Shown: piece after piece, positions 24,642 through 32,788 of the stretch
Numbering within the stretch: the first letter of the stretch is position 1
Layout: each line of letters opens with the position of its first letter
Assembly (NCBI GenBank): GCA_947364395.1
Contig: CANASS010000015.1
Coordinates: 1 to 41,993 of the forward strand
Source: an uncultured bacterium
Lineage (GTDB): Bacteria > Bacillota > Clostridia > Oscillospirales > Oscillospiraceae
Length of the DNA: 41,993 bases
Direction: 5' to 3'
Position numbers and translations under genes: made by a program
Notes under the pieces: generated by a model
The model's input: only the letters and a program-made list of their open reading frames with translations
Databases searched by the model: none
Told to the model about the DNA's origin: nothing

Positions 24642-25580
24642 TCAAGGCTGCAATTTTTCCGCCAGCCGCAGCTTGGCGCTGCGGGCGCGGGGATTCTCCT
24701 CAAGCTCTTTCTCGTCCGCCACAATGGGCCGCTTCCCAATCAGTTTCACTTTGGGCGATTTCCCGCATACGCACACGGGAAAGTCCGGCGGACAGGTGCA
24801 CCCCTTGGCCCATTCCCCATAGACGGTTTTGACCAGGCGGTCCTCCAGGGAGTGGAAGGAGATGACGGCCAGCCGCCCGCCTGGGCGCAGGGCGTCCAGA
24901 GCGCTGTCCAGCAGCCGTTCCACCTCCCCCAGCTCGTCGTTGACGGCGATTCGGATGGCCTGGAAGGACCGCTTGGCGGGGTGCTGCTTCTCTCTTCTCG
25001 CCTTGGCGGGCATGGCCCCGCGGATAATCTCCGCCAGCTGGCCGGTGGTCTCAATGGGGGTCTGCTCCCGGGCCCGGACCATGGCGGCGGCGATGGGGCC
25101 GGAGTACCGCTCTTCGCCGTACTGCCAGAGGATTCGCTTCAGCTCCTCCTGACTCCAGCCGTTCACCACCTCCCGGGCGGTCAGGGGGGCGGACTGGTCC
25201 ATCCGCATGTCCAAAGGGGCGTCCTGTAGGTAGGAGAAGCCCCGGCTGCCGTCGTCCAGCTGGGGAGAGGAGACCCCCAGGTCGAACAGCATGCCGTCCA
25301 CCCCGTCCACCCCCAGGCCGGAAAGGATATCAGACAAACCACTGAAGTTTCCCCGCACCAGGGTTACCCGGTCCATATAGCCCTCCAGGCGGGCGGGGGC
25401 GGCGTCCAGAGCGGCCTGGTCCCGGTCAATGGCGATAAGCCGCCCGCCGATGAGCCGCTTGGCAATCTCCAGCGAATGGCCCGCCCGGCCCAGGGTGCCG
25501 TCCACGTAAATTCCGCCGGGGCGGATGTTCAACCCGTCCAGGCACTGGTTCAAAAGCACCGGCTTGTGTGTATACTCCAT
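24642..25580 (-). CDS. rsmH: 16S rRNA (cytosine-1402 N4) methyltransferase
   Basis: 312 aa. RsmH (MraW) methylates N4 of C1402 in the decoding centre of 16S rRNA. The N-terminal HKPVLLNQCLDGL is family-typical. The SAM-binding motif is YVDGTLGRAGHS (25-36), the LFDLGVSSPQLDDGSRGFSY segment lies in the middle, and the C-terminal part has FHSLEDRLVK. The ATG begins 1 nt after the mraZ stop, so it is translationally coupled to it, as in most Firmicutes. Confidence 0.97.
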   Translation of the reverse strand: MEYTHKPVLLNQCLDGLNIRPGGIYVDGTLGRAGHSLEIAKRLIGGRLIAIDRDQAALDAAPARLEGYMDRVTLVRGNFSGLSDILSGLGVDGVDGMLFDLGVSSPQLDDGSRGFSYLQDAPLDMRMDQSAPLTAREVVNGWSQEELKRILWQYGEERYSGPIAAAMVRAREQTPIETTGQLAEIIRGAMPAKARREKQHPAKRSFQAIRIAVNDELGEVERLLDSALDALRPGGRLAVISFHSLEDRLVKTVYGEWAKGCTCPPDFPVCVCGKSPKVKLIGKRPIVADEKELEENPRARSAKLRLAEKLQP

Positions 25581-25581
25581 A

Positions 25582-25998
25582 TTAAATTCCCAGGTTCTTC
25601 ATCAGGTTGGCGATGGTCTCCGGGTTGAGCTGCTGCTGGGTCTTGGCCCTCCAGCTGTCCGCGCTCCAGATCTGCGCCCGGTCGTTGTTGCCGGTGACCA
25701 CCACGTCACGGTCGATTTTGGCGTAGTCCTTCAGATAGGAGGGAATCTGAAACCGCCACTGTTTGTCCGCCTCGCACAGCTGGGCGGAGGCAAAGAACAG
25801 GTCCATGGAGGCCGCGTCTGTGGTGGACAGCTCGGACACCCGCTGGCGCAGCTTGTCCCAGGTCTCCATGGGGTAGAGGGTCAGATTTTCCTTCACCCCC
25901 ACCGCCAGATAAAAGCTGGAGCCCAGCTTGTCCCGCAGCTTGGAGGGCACGATGAGGCGGCCGGCGTTGTCGATGCTGTGCTCATAGGTGCCGGTCAT
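25582..25998 (-). CDS. mraZ: Transcriptional regulator MraZ
   Basis: 138 aa with two AbrB/SpoVT-like swapped-hairpin domains, starting with the typical TGTYEHSIDNAGRLIVPSKLR and followed by an equivalent second half. The family binds tandem short G-rich repeats in its own promoter and controls the dcw cluster. Such repeats are present here between the promoter and the gene (25997-26053). The ATG has GGAGGGAGTGGG upstream. It is the first gene of the dcw operon. Confidence 0.96.
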   Translation of the reverse strand: MTGTYEHSIDNAGRLIVPSKLRDKLGSSFYLAVGVKENLTLYPMETWDKLRQRVSELSTTDAASMDLFFASAQLCEADKQWRFQIPSYLKDYAKIDRDVVVTGNNDRAQIWSADSWRAKTQQQLNPETIANLMKNLGI

Positions 25999-26053
25999 CC
26001 CACTCCCTCCATTTCCCTCCTGATTATAGCAGAATTACTCCAATTCCCTCCAC
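25997..26053 (-). promoter_or_regulatory. Candidate MraZ boxes
   Basis: On the minus strand: GTGGAG (26053-26048) and TTGGAG (26043-26038), then CAGGAG (26022-26017), ATGGAG (26012-26007) and TGGGAT (26002-25997). Within each group the repeats are 10 bp apart, one helical turn, as known for MraZ sites. The first pair covers the predicted transcription start; the last group also forms the ribosome site of mraZ. Confidence 0.5.
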
Positions 26054-26063
26054 TACGCTTCTC

Positions 26064-26092
26064 AGTATACCGTAGCCTCCCATAAATTGCAA
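26064..26092 (-). promoter_or_regulatory. mraZ (dcw cluster) promoter
   Basis: On the minus strand: TTGCAA (26092-26087), 17-nt spacer, TATACT (26069-26064). A TATAAT at 26028-26023 could be a second -10 box but lacks a -35 partner at the right distance. Confidence 0.6.
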
Positions 26093-26235
26093 GAACTTTT
26101 TTTCGGTGAAATCGCCCATTTTGAGGAAATTTCCTGTCGTTTTATGTCGAACAGGTATTCGTTTTCCATTTTAAAACCTTGCGATTCCTGCGGGTTATAG
26201 GGCTGTTTCCCCGGCTCTTCTCCCTATCTGGTACA

Positions 26236-26280
26236 CAAAAAAATCCCGCTGCGGCCAGCCGCAACAGGAATTTTTTGTAA
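26236..26280 (-). terminator. Bidirectional hairpin terminator before the dcw promoter
   Basis: TGCGGC/GCCGCA stem extended through mismatches to a poly-A/poly-T base on both sides (AAAAAAATCCCG ... AGGAATTTTTT). On the minus strand it ends in a run of seven T, closing the uvrC-rsmD-coaD-coiled-coil transcript, and insulates it from mraZ. Confidence 0.7.
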
Positions 26281-26304
26281 AAAGTTTCTGTTTTGTGGAA
26301 GTCT

Positions 26305-26829
26305 CTACCCGTCCGCCTCGGCATCGTACATACGGCCGCCCCCAGCGCTGCTGGAGCGCTCGCTCCCACCGCTCCCCATGCCGGAGCGGAACTGGTTATG
26401 CACCTGGCGCATCTCGGCGTGGGCGGCGGCCAGGGCGTCCTCCGTACGGCGCAGCAGGTCCGCGCAGTACTCGTTGGTCTCCCGGCAGGTCTTTTTAGCC
26501 TCCTCGTCGGCGCGGGCCAGCACCTCCCGAGCCTTTTGCCGGGCCTGGGTCATCACCGGGGCTTCGCTCACCATCTGGTTGGCCTCGATCTCCGCCCGCT
26601 TGCGGATCTCCTCCGCTTCCCGCTTGGCGGCCGCCAGATACTCATTCCGGGCGTTGAGGATCTTCCGAGCCTCCGCCAGATCCACCGGAAGCTGCTTTTT
26701 CGCGTCCTCAATGAGGTCCAACGCCTTATCCCGGTCAATCACGCACTTGTCGCTGCTGAACGCGGCGTTTTTCGCCTCGTCCACCATGTCAAACAGCATG
26801 TCCAGCAGCTCGTCCACCGCCGTCGCCAT
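26305..26829 (-). CDS. Coiled-coil protein of unknown function next to coaD
   Basis: 174 aa, almost entirely helical with long charged coiled coils (about residues 35-150: LNARNEYLAAAKREAEEIRK, then RADEEAKKTCRETNEYCADL) and a Gly/Ser-rich tail (GMGSGGSERSSSAGGG). No membrane segment. Proteins with this look, often labelled ATPase or V-type subunit-like, follow coaD in several Clostridia; I know no proven role. The resemblance to DivIVA or ATP-synthase stalk proteins is only in heptad pattern. The ATG has GGAGTGAT upstream. It lies 34 nt after coaD and ends the operon before a strong terminator. Confidence 0.7.
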   Translation of the reverse strand: MATAVDELLDMLFDMVDEAKNAAFSSDKCVIDRDKALDLIEDAKKQLPVDLAEARKILNARNEYLAAAKREAEEIRKRAEIEANQMVSEAPVMTQARQKAREVLARADEEAKKTCRETNEYCADLLRRTEDALAAAHAEMRQVHNQFRSGMGSGGSERSSSAGGGRMYDAEADG

Positions 26830-26863
26830 GCGCCATCACTCCTTTTCAGAATGTAAAAACCGT

Positions 26864-27373
26864 TCAATCCGTCAGTACGCCGCCCTGCCCACTGTCCGCC
26901 ACCTTGGCCCGGACCCGGTCGATGATCTGCCGGGGCACAAAATCGGACAGGTCCGCCCCATACCGGGCCAGCTCCTTCACCACGGTGGAGCTGAGGAACG
27001 CGTACTTGGGCCGGGTGTAGAGGAACACCGTGTCCAGCCGGGCGTAGAGCTTGGCGTTGAGCATGGCCATCTGGATCTCCGACTCGTAATCGGACACGGC
27101 CCGCAGCCCCTTCACCAGCACCCTGGCCCGGTTCCGCCGGGCGTACTCCGCCACCAGCTCCTGGGAACAGTCCACCCGCACGTTGGGCAGGTCCGCCGTC
27201 ACCGCCTGGATCAGCTCCACCCGCTCCTGGGGGGTGAACAGGCCGGAGGGCTTGGCGGAATTCACGCTGACACAGACGATCAGCTCGTCAAAAATTGCGG
27301 CGGCCCGCTTGATGATGTCCAGGTGTCCCAGGGTCACCGGGTCGAAGCTGCCTGGATAGATGGCGCATTTCAT
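26864..27373 (-). CDS. coaD: Phosphopantetheine adenylyltransferase
   Basis: 169 aa, usual length. It transfers AMP from ATP to 4'-phosphopantetheine, the penultimate step of coenzyme A synthesis. The nucleotidyltransferase motif TxGH is in YPGSFDPVTLGHLDII (T14, H17), and the C-terminal catalytic segment is FLSSTVVKELARYGAD (ISSS/TxR-K type). KGLRAVSDYESE is the conserved substrate-binding stretch. It begins 3 nt after rsmD, and the rsmD-coaD pair is widespread in Firmicutes. Confidence 0.97.
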   Translation of the reverse strand: MKCAIYPGSFDPVTLGHLDIIKRAAAIFDELIVCVSVNSAKPSGLFTPQERVELIQAVTADLPNVRVDCSQELVAEYARRNRARVLVKGLRAVSDYESEIQMAMLNAKLYARLDTVFLYTRPKYAFLSSTVVKELARYGADLSDFVPRQIIDRVRAKVADSGQGGVLTD

Positions 27374-27376
27374 GGG

Positions 27377-27922
27377 TCATGCCCTCCTGCGGTAAAGGGT
27401 GAATTTGATCTTGCCGTAGCGGTATTCCCGCCCCTTTTCATAGGGGGCCGGAAGGTCCGGCAAATCCTGGTCCGCCGGACTTTCGCACACTATTATACCA
27501 TTTTCCACCACAATGTCAATCGTGGTGATGCGCTCCAGCCCACGTTCCAGGTTCCCCGAGGCGTAGGGCGGGTCCAGAAAAATCAGGCCGTACCGCTCCC
27601 GGCGGCCGGTGAGAAAGGCGTTGAAATCCTTTCCATGAAAGGTGGCCCGGTCCTCAAAGCCGCAGATTTTTACGTTGCGCTGAACCACTTTCAGGGCGGC
27701 GGGGGCGCTGTCCACAAAATCGCAGAAGGCCGCCCCCCGGCTCAGGGCCTCAATGCCCAGCTGGCCTGTCCCAGCGAACAGATCCAGCACCCGCCGCCCC
27801 TCAATGTCGAACTGAATGGCGCTGAACAGCCCCTCCTTCACCCGGTCGGTGGTTGGCCGGGTGGCCAGTCCGGGCAGCTCCTCCAGACGCCGCCCCTTGG
27901 CAAGGCCGGTTATCACTCTCAT
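27377..27922 (-). CDS. rsmD: 16S rRNA (guanine-966 N2) methyltransferase
   Basis: 181 aa. Class I methyltransferase that modifies G966 of 16S rRNA. The N-terminus RVITGLAKGRRL and the TRPTTDRVKEGLFS segment are characteristic. SAM motif I is DLFAGTGQLGIEALSRGA (47-64) and the catalytic motif is DPPY (117-120). Its ATG overlaps the uvrC stop by 4 nt, so it is co-translated with uvrC. Confidence 0.95.
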   Translation of the reverse strand: MRVITGLAKGRRLEELPGLATRPTTDRVKEGLFSAIQFDIEGRRVLDLFAGTGQLGIEALSRGAAFCDFVDSAPAALKVVQRNVKICGFEDRATFHGKDFNAFLTGRRERYGLIFLDPPYASGNLERGLERITTIDIVVENGIIVCESPADQDLPDLPAPYEKGREYRYGKIKFTLYRRRA

Positions 27923-29766
27923 GGCGTCTCGTCCTTTCCCTCTTGATTTTCCGCCGGGTGGAAGTGCCGGTACACGGCCTGGGCGGTATTTTGGGGCACC
28001 ACGGCGGCCAGCTCCTCCAGCGAGGCCCCCTTCACCGCCTTCACGCTCTTAAAGCCCTTGAGCAGCTGGGCCTTCCGGGCGGGTCCCACCCCCGGGATAT
28101 CGTCTAAAGCCGAGCCTTTCAAGTGCCCCGCCTGCTGCTGGCGGTGGAACTCGATGGCAAAGCGGTGGGTCTCCTCCTGGATGCGGCCCACCATGGAAAA
28201 CAGGGCCTGGTTTGCCTGTATGCCGATCTCCCGGCCGTCCCCGGCCTGGAGGGCACGAGTGCGGTGGCGGCCGTCCTTCACCATGCCGTAGGCCGGGATG
28301 TCCCCCAGCCCCAGCTTGTCCAGCGCCTCCTGAGCCGCTTTCACCTGACCCGCGCCGCCGTCGATGAGCAGCAAGTCGGGCAGGTCCCCAAATTTCTCGT
28401 CCCCGTCCAGGTAGCGCCGGAACCGCCGCTCCACCACCTGCTCCATGGAGGCGTAATCGTCGGCGTGGGGCATGTCCTTCAGCTTGAAATGGCGGTAATC
28501 CCGCTTCAGCGGCCTGCCGTCGATGTGGACGGTCATAGAGGCCACAATGTCCGAGCTGCCCGTGTTGGAGATGTCAAAGGCCTCGATTCTATGGGGGGGC
28601 TCCTCCAGTCCCAGCAAGACCCCCAGGGCCTCGGTGAGCTTGGAACGGCGCTCCTCGGCGGTGGTGGCCCGCAGCACTTCCTCGGCGGCGTTCTCCCTGG
28701 CCAGCTTCACCAGCTCCATCTTGGCCCCCCGCTGGGGGGTGAGCACCTCCACCTTGCGCCCCACCGCCTCGGTAAGCATACGGGCCAGCTCCACCTGCTC
28801 GTCGATGTCGCAGGGAAGCAGTATCTGCCGGGGAAGCTGCCCCCGCCCGCCGTAATACTGGGCGGCCAGGGTGGACACGGTGGTCTGCTCGTCCTCCATG
28901 GGGACGGCCAGCAGCTCCCAGTCCTTGGCCGCCAGCTCGCCGCCAATATAGTGGAGCACCACAAAACAGCTCTTGGCCTCTCCCCGGTGGTAACCCACCA
29001 CATCCGTGTCCGCCAACGACCCGGCCACCGCCTTCTGGCGCTTAGACAGCAGCTGGATGGAGCGGATGCGGTCCCGGAGCTGGGCAGCCTTTTCAAAGCG
29101 CAGCTCCTCCGCCGCCAGCTCCATCTCGGCGGTGAGCTCGTCCATCACCTCGTCCAGACGGCCCTCCAGCAACCGCACCGCCTGATCGGTGGAGCGCTTG
29201 TACTGGGTCTGATCCATTTCTAAACGGCAGTAGCCGTCGCACACGCCCATGTGGAAGTTGAGGCAGGGCCGCTCCTTCCCAATGTCCCTGGGGAATTTCC
29301 GGCGGCAGGAGGGCAGGCGCAGGGCCTCCCGCAGGGCGTCGATGATGCCCTGGCTGGCCCCCCGGCTCCCATAAGGCCCAAAGTACCGGGCTCCGTCGTC
29401 CTCCGCCTTGGAGACCAGGGAGAACCGGGGGTATTCCCCCGGGGACAGCCGGATGTAAGGAAAGCCCTTGCTGTCCTTGAGCAGGATATTGTACCGGGGC
29501 TGGTGCCGTTTGATGAGGGCGCACTCCAGCACCAGGGCTTCAAACTCCGACTGGACCACGATGACATCGAAGTGGTCGATCTGGCTCACCATGGCCCGGG
29601 TCTTTTCGTTGTGCCGGGACTGGTCCTGGAAATATTGGCTCACCCGGTTTTTCAGGGCCTTGGCCTTGCCCACGTAGATGACCTCACTGGCGGCGTTCTG
29701 CATGATGTAGACGCCCGGCTTCAGGGGCAGGGCGTGGGCCTTGTCCCGCAGTTCATCAAATGTCAA
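27919..29766 (-). CDS. uvrC: Excinuclease ABC subunit C
   Basis: 615 aa nuclease of nucleotide excision repair that makes both incisions around a lesion bound by UvrB. The N-terminal GIY-YIG domain reads LKPGVYIM then VIYVGKAKALKNRVSQYF (about 16-43). A UVR domain (about 200-235, KAAQLRDRIRSIQ) binds UvrB. The C-terminal RNase H-like nuclease domain contains EAFDISNTGSSDIVASMTV and LLIDGGAGQV, and a tandem helix-hairpin-helix ends the protein. The start is a TTG at 29766 with GGAGGGGG about 5 nt upstream. It heads the uvrC-rsmD-coaD unit. Confidence 0.97.
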   Translation of the reverse strand: MTFDELRDKAHALPLKPGVYIMQNAASEVIYVGKAKALKNRVSQYFQDQSRHNEKTRAMVSQIDHFDVIVVQSEFEALVLECALIKRHQPRYNILLKDSKGFPYIRLSPGEYPRFSLVSKAEDDGARYFGPYGSRGASQGIIDALREALRLPSCRRKFPRDIGKERPCLNFHMGVCDGYCRLEMDQTQYKRSTDQAVRLLEGRLDEVMDELTAEMELAAEELRFEKAAQLRDRIRSIQLLSKRQKAVAGSLADTDVVGYHRGEAKSCFVVLHYIGGELAAKDWELLAVPMEDEQTTVSTLAAQYYGGRGQLPRQILLPCDIDEQVELARMLTEAVGRKVEVLTPQRGAKMELVKLARENAAEEVLRATTAEERRSKLTEALGVLLGLEEPPHRIEAFDISNTGSSDIVASMTVHIDGRPLKRDYRHFKLKDMPHADDYASMEQVVERRFRRYLDGDEKFGDLPDLLLIDGGAGQVKAAQEALDKLGLGDIPAYGMVKDGRHRTRALQAGDGREIGIQANQALFSMVGRIQEETHRFAIEFHRQQQAGHLKGSALDDIPGVGPARKAQLLKGFKSVKAVKGASLEELAAVVPQNTAQAVYRHFHPAENQEGKDETP

Positions 29767-29787
29767 TGGAGCCCCCTCCCTCTATAG

Positions 29788-29815
29788 AAAAAGCGCCGCA
29801 AAAGCGGCGCTTTTT
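29788..29815 (-). terminator. Rho-independent terminator between HPr gene and uvrC
   Basis: A perfect 12-bp stem, AAAAAGCGCCGC (29788-29799) with GCGGCGCTTTTT (29804-29815) and an AAAA loop. It has T-runs in either direction and ends the HPr transcript on the minus strand. Confidence 0.9.
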
Positions 29816-29833
29816 GTCTCTCGCGAAAACAGC

Positions 29834-30097
29834 TCACTCGGTGAACTCAGAGTCAATGAGCTCCACCAGAGCCTTGATGGCAGCTTCCTCGTCAGGGCCG
29901 TCGGCAATGAGATTGATGGTCGTGCCCTTCACGATCCCCAAGGACAGGACTCCCAGCAGACTTTTGGCATTCACGCGGCGGTCGTCCTTCTCCACCCAGA
30001 TGGAGCTCTTGAACTCGTTGGCCTTCTGGATAAAAAACGTGGCCGGACGGGCATGCAGACCGACCTGGTTGTTTACCGTAGTCTCTTTCATGAACAT
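29834..30097 (-). CDS. ptsH: Phosphocarrier protein HPr
   Basis: 87 aa. HPr carries phosphate from enzyme I to PTS sugar permeases. The active-site His is His15 in GLHARPATFF and the regulatory site is Ser46 in NAKSLLGVLSLG; having both indicates a true Gram-positive HPr that can take part in HprK/CcpA carbon control, not a Crh. I start at the ATG at 30097, which puts His at the canonical position 15 and has GGAGGG 8 nt upstream; a second ATG two codons later is possible. It stands alone with its own promoter and terminator; enzyme I is not in the window. Confidence 0.95.
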   Translation of the reverse strand: MFMKETTVNNQVGLHARPATFFIQKANEFKSSIWVEKDDRRVNAKSLLGVLSLGIVKGTTINLIADGPDEEAAIKALVELIDSEFTE

Positions 30098-30180
30098 GAA
30101 CGATTCCCTCCATCGCAAAATCAGCTTCGGTCATATTTGGGGGCGCGCACCGAACCTGCTCTGATTCTTTGTACTTTGAT

Positions 30181-30209
30181 AGAATACCAAATTTAACCCC
30201 CATCGTCAA
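30181..30209 (-). promoter_or_regulatory. ptsH promoter
   Basis: On the minus strand: TTGACG (30209-30204), 17-nt spacer, TATTCT (30186-30181). The leader is about 75 nt. The 175 bp between here and mutS2 hold no gene; a CTAATATTAG palindrome (30244-30253) and a CCAGGA/TCCTGG inverted repeat near 30315-30365 are visible. No clear terminator for mutS2 was found. Confidence 0.65.
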
Positions 30210-30384
30210 GAGCATTTTCACCAAAAATCACGACACGCCGCCCTCTAATATTAGGTTATAGGCATCCGAAAGAGGCCCCAATGAAAACACGAACCGTCCG
30301 ATTAGGCGTTTTTTTCCAGGAGCCGTCTTTGACAAAACCGCAAAGGCCCTCCCCGCCGGGTCCTGGAGCGGAAATCCGCCGCCA

Positions 30385-32769
30385 TTACCTCAGCGTGGCC
30401 ACTGTGACCCCATCCTCGCCTTCTCCGTACACGCCGGGGCGGTACTCCTTCACATACCGGCTCTTTTTCAAGTGCTCCCGCACCGCCTTGCGCAACGCCC
30501 CGGTGCCCTTGCCGTGGATGATGGTCACCGTCTCCAGCTTGCCCATGAGGGCGTTGTCCAAAAACAGGTCCACCGCCCCCAGGGCCTCGTCCACCATCAT
30601 GCCCCGCAGGTCCAGCTCAGCCTTGGCGCCCGCCGCCCGGAAGGGCCGGGACACTGAGGCGGCCCGCTGCTTGTCTTTTGCGCCCTGCTTTTTCCGGGCG
30701 GTGACATCCTCCAACACCCGGACCTCCTCCTGCTTGGCCTTCAGCTTCAAAACGCCGGCCTGGAGCTGGAGGGTGCCGTCCTTGTTCACCCCGACCACCT
30801 CTGCCTGGGCGCCCATTTTGAGCAGCTCCACCGTGTCGCCCAGCACCGCGTCCCGGGTGGGGGGCGGGGGCGGCAGGTCCTCCTTTTTGCCGCCTAGGGC
30901 GGCGTCCGCCTCGTTCAGCTTCCGGCGCAGCCGGGCCCGCTCCTCGTTGTCGTCCACCCAGTCCCGGGCCTGCTCCTGGCGGCGGCGCATCTCGTTGAGC
31001 TCCTTGAAAGTCTGGTCAGCGGCGTCCCGGGCCTGCTCAATGATGGCCCTGGCCTCCGCCTGAGCCTTTTCCGTGGCTTTTCTCCGCTCCTCCTCAATGC
31101 GGGCGCGGTATTCCTCCGCTTTGGCCCGGTCCTCCTCCATCTCCCGGCGCAGCTGGGCCGCCTTCTCCTTCTCCTTCTCCATGGCCTGACGCTGGAGGTC
31201 CAGCTGGCTGAGCACGTCCTCAAAGCGCACGTTCTCCGCGTCGATGCGGTCCGCCGCTTTCTGGATGATATAGTCGGGCAGGCCCAGCCGCCTGGAAATG
31301 GCGAAGGCGTTGGACTTGCCCGGGATGCCGATGAGCACCCGGTAGGTGGGGGCCAGGGTCTCCACGTCGAACTCGCAGGAGGCGTTCTCCACCCCCTTGG
31401 TGGTCATGGCGTACACCTTCAGCTCGGCGTAGTGGGTGGTGGCGGCCACAGCGGCCCCCATGGCCCGGGCAGACTCGATGACGGCGGCGGCCAAAGCCGC
31501 GCCCTCCACCGGGTCGGTGCCCGCCCCCAGCTCGTCGAACAGAATCAGCGTCTGGTCGTCCGCCTGTTCCAGGATGGCCACGATGTTGGTCATGTGGGAG
31601 GAGAAGGTGGACAGGGACTGGTCGATGGACTGCTCGTCGCCGATGTCCGCCAGCACGGCGGAGCACACCTTCACCATAGAGCCGTCCGCCGCCGGTATGT
31701 GCAGGCCGCACTGGGCCATCAGGGTAAGCAGGCCCAGGGTTTTCAGGGTGACAGTCTTGCCGCCGGTGTTGGGGCCGGTGATCACCAGGGTGTCGAAGCT
31801 CCCGCCCAGCATGAGGTCATTGCGCACGGCGGTCTTGGGGTCCAGCAGGGGGTGGCGGGCCTTTCGCAGCTCGATGTGGTTCCCCAGCGCCGGTTCCATG
31901 GCCCCCATGGCGGAGGACAGCTTGGCCCGGGCGAAAATGCAGTCCAGGGACACCAAGGTCTGGTAGTCGTCCTCGATGTCCGCCTTGAAACCGGCGCAGT
32001 CGGCGGACAGCTCCGCCAGGATGCGTTCAATCTCCTTCTGCTCCTTGGCCTGGAGCTCCCGCAGCTCGTTGTTGGCGTTCACCACCCCCATGGGCTCGAT
32101 GAAAAACGTCCCTCCCGAGCCGGACACGTCGTGGACTAGGCCGGGTATGTCGTTTTTATGCTCGCTCTTCACGGGCACCACATAGCGCCCGCCCCGCATG
32201 GTGATGATGGCGTCCTGTAAATACTTGGACTGGTTGGAAGAGATGAGCCGGTTGAGCACATCCCGCACCTTGCCCGCCGCCGCTCGGATGTGCCGCCGGA
32301 TGTCGGCCAGCTCCGGAGAAGCGGCGTCGGCGATCTCGTCCTCGCTGAGGATGGACCCAGTGATCTTGTCCTCCAGGAAGCGGTTGGCGGTGAGGCTTTC
32401 AAAGTAGCCGTCCAGCACCGTTTTGGCCTCGCCGTTCCCCGCCCCGTACTCATGGACGTTCCGGGCGCACCGCAGCACCTGGGCAATGTCCAGCAGCTCC
32501 CTGGTGTTCAGCGTGCCCCCCCGGTCCGCCCGCTGGAGGGCCGCCGCCACCGGCTTCACCCCGGACAGGGAGGGCGTGCCGTGCTTCACCAGCAGGTCGA
32601 AGGCGGCGGAGGTCTGCTTTTGCAGGCGGCTCACGTCGCTGGGGACACCGGCGGGCCGCAGGGCCAAGCACCGCTCCTTGCCCTCCCCGGTGGCCGCCTC
32701 GGCGGCCAGCAGGGCCAGTACCCGGGGCAGCTCCAGCGTCTCAATGGATTTCTCAAATAAAGGCGTCAT
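30385..32769 (-). CDS. mutS2: Endonuclease/ATPase MutS2
   Basis: 794 aa, usual MutS2 length. There is no mismatch-binding domain; it begins at the core/clamp region. The MutS ATPase has Walker A GPNTGGKTVTLKT (about 333) and Walker B LILFDELGAGTDPVEG. A long coiled coil follows (about 510-610), and the C-terminal Smr nuclease domain has LDLRGMMVDEAL and IIHGKGTGALR. In B. subtilis MutS2 helps rescue collided ribosomes and limits recombination. The ATG lies 19 nt after recO, so recO-mutS2 are probably co-transcribed. Confidence 0.97.
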   Translation of the reverse strand: MTPLFEKSIETLELPRVLALLAAEAATGEGKERCLALRPAGVPSDVSRLQKQTSAAFDLLVKHGTPSLSGVKPVAAALQRADRGGTLNTRELLDIAQVLRCARNVHEYGAGNGEAKTVLDGYFESLTANRFLEDKITGSILSEDEIADAASPELADIRRHIRAAAGKVRDVLNRLISSNQSKYLQDAIITMRGGRYVVPVKSEHKNDIPGLVHDVSGSGGTFFIEPMGVVNANNELRELQAKEQKEIERILAELSADCAGFKADIEDDYQTLVSLDCIFARAKLSSAMGAMEPALGNHIELRKARHPLLDPKTAVRNDLMLGGSFDTLVITGPNTGGKTVTLKTLGLLTLMAQCGLHIPAADGSMVKVCSAVLADIGDEQSIDQSLSTFSSHMTNIVAILEQADDQTLILFDELGAGTDPVEGAALAAAVIESARAMGAAVAATTHYAELKVYAMTTKGVENASCEFDVETLAPTYRVLIGIPGKSNAFAISRRLGLPDYIIQKAADRIDAENVRFEDVLSQLDLQRQAMEKEKEKAAQLRREMEEDRAKAEEYRARIEEERRKATEKAQAEARAIIEQARDAADQTFKELNEMRRRQEQARDWVDDNEERARLRRKLNEADAALGGKKEDLPPPPPTRDAVLGDTVELLKMGAQAEVVGVNKDGTLQLQAGVLKLKAKQEEVRVLEDVTARKKQGAKDKQRAASVSRPFRAAGAKAELDLRGMMVDEALGAVDLFLDNALMGKLETVTIIHGKGTGALRKAVREHLKKSRYVKEYRPGVYGEGEDGVTVATLR

Positions 32770-32788
32770 AACTTGTTTTCCTCAATTT

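Noticed and set aside
26142..26369. 75-codon minus-strand frame downstream of the coiled-coil gene
   Set aside because: It overlaps the end of the coiled-coil gene and a terminator, has no ribosome site and no protein-like pattern.
30260..30384. Terminator for mutS2
   Set aside because: The CCAGGA/TCCTGG repeat is followed by A rather than T on the minus strand and the stem is short; I could not support a call.
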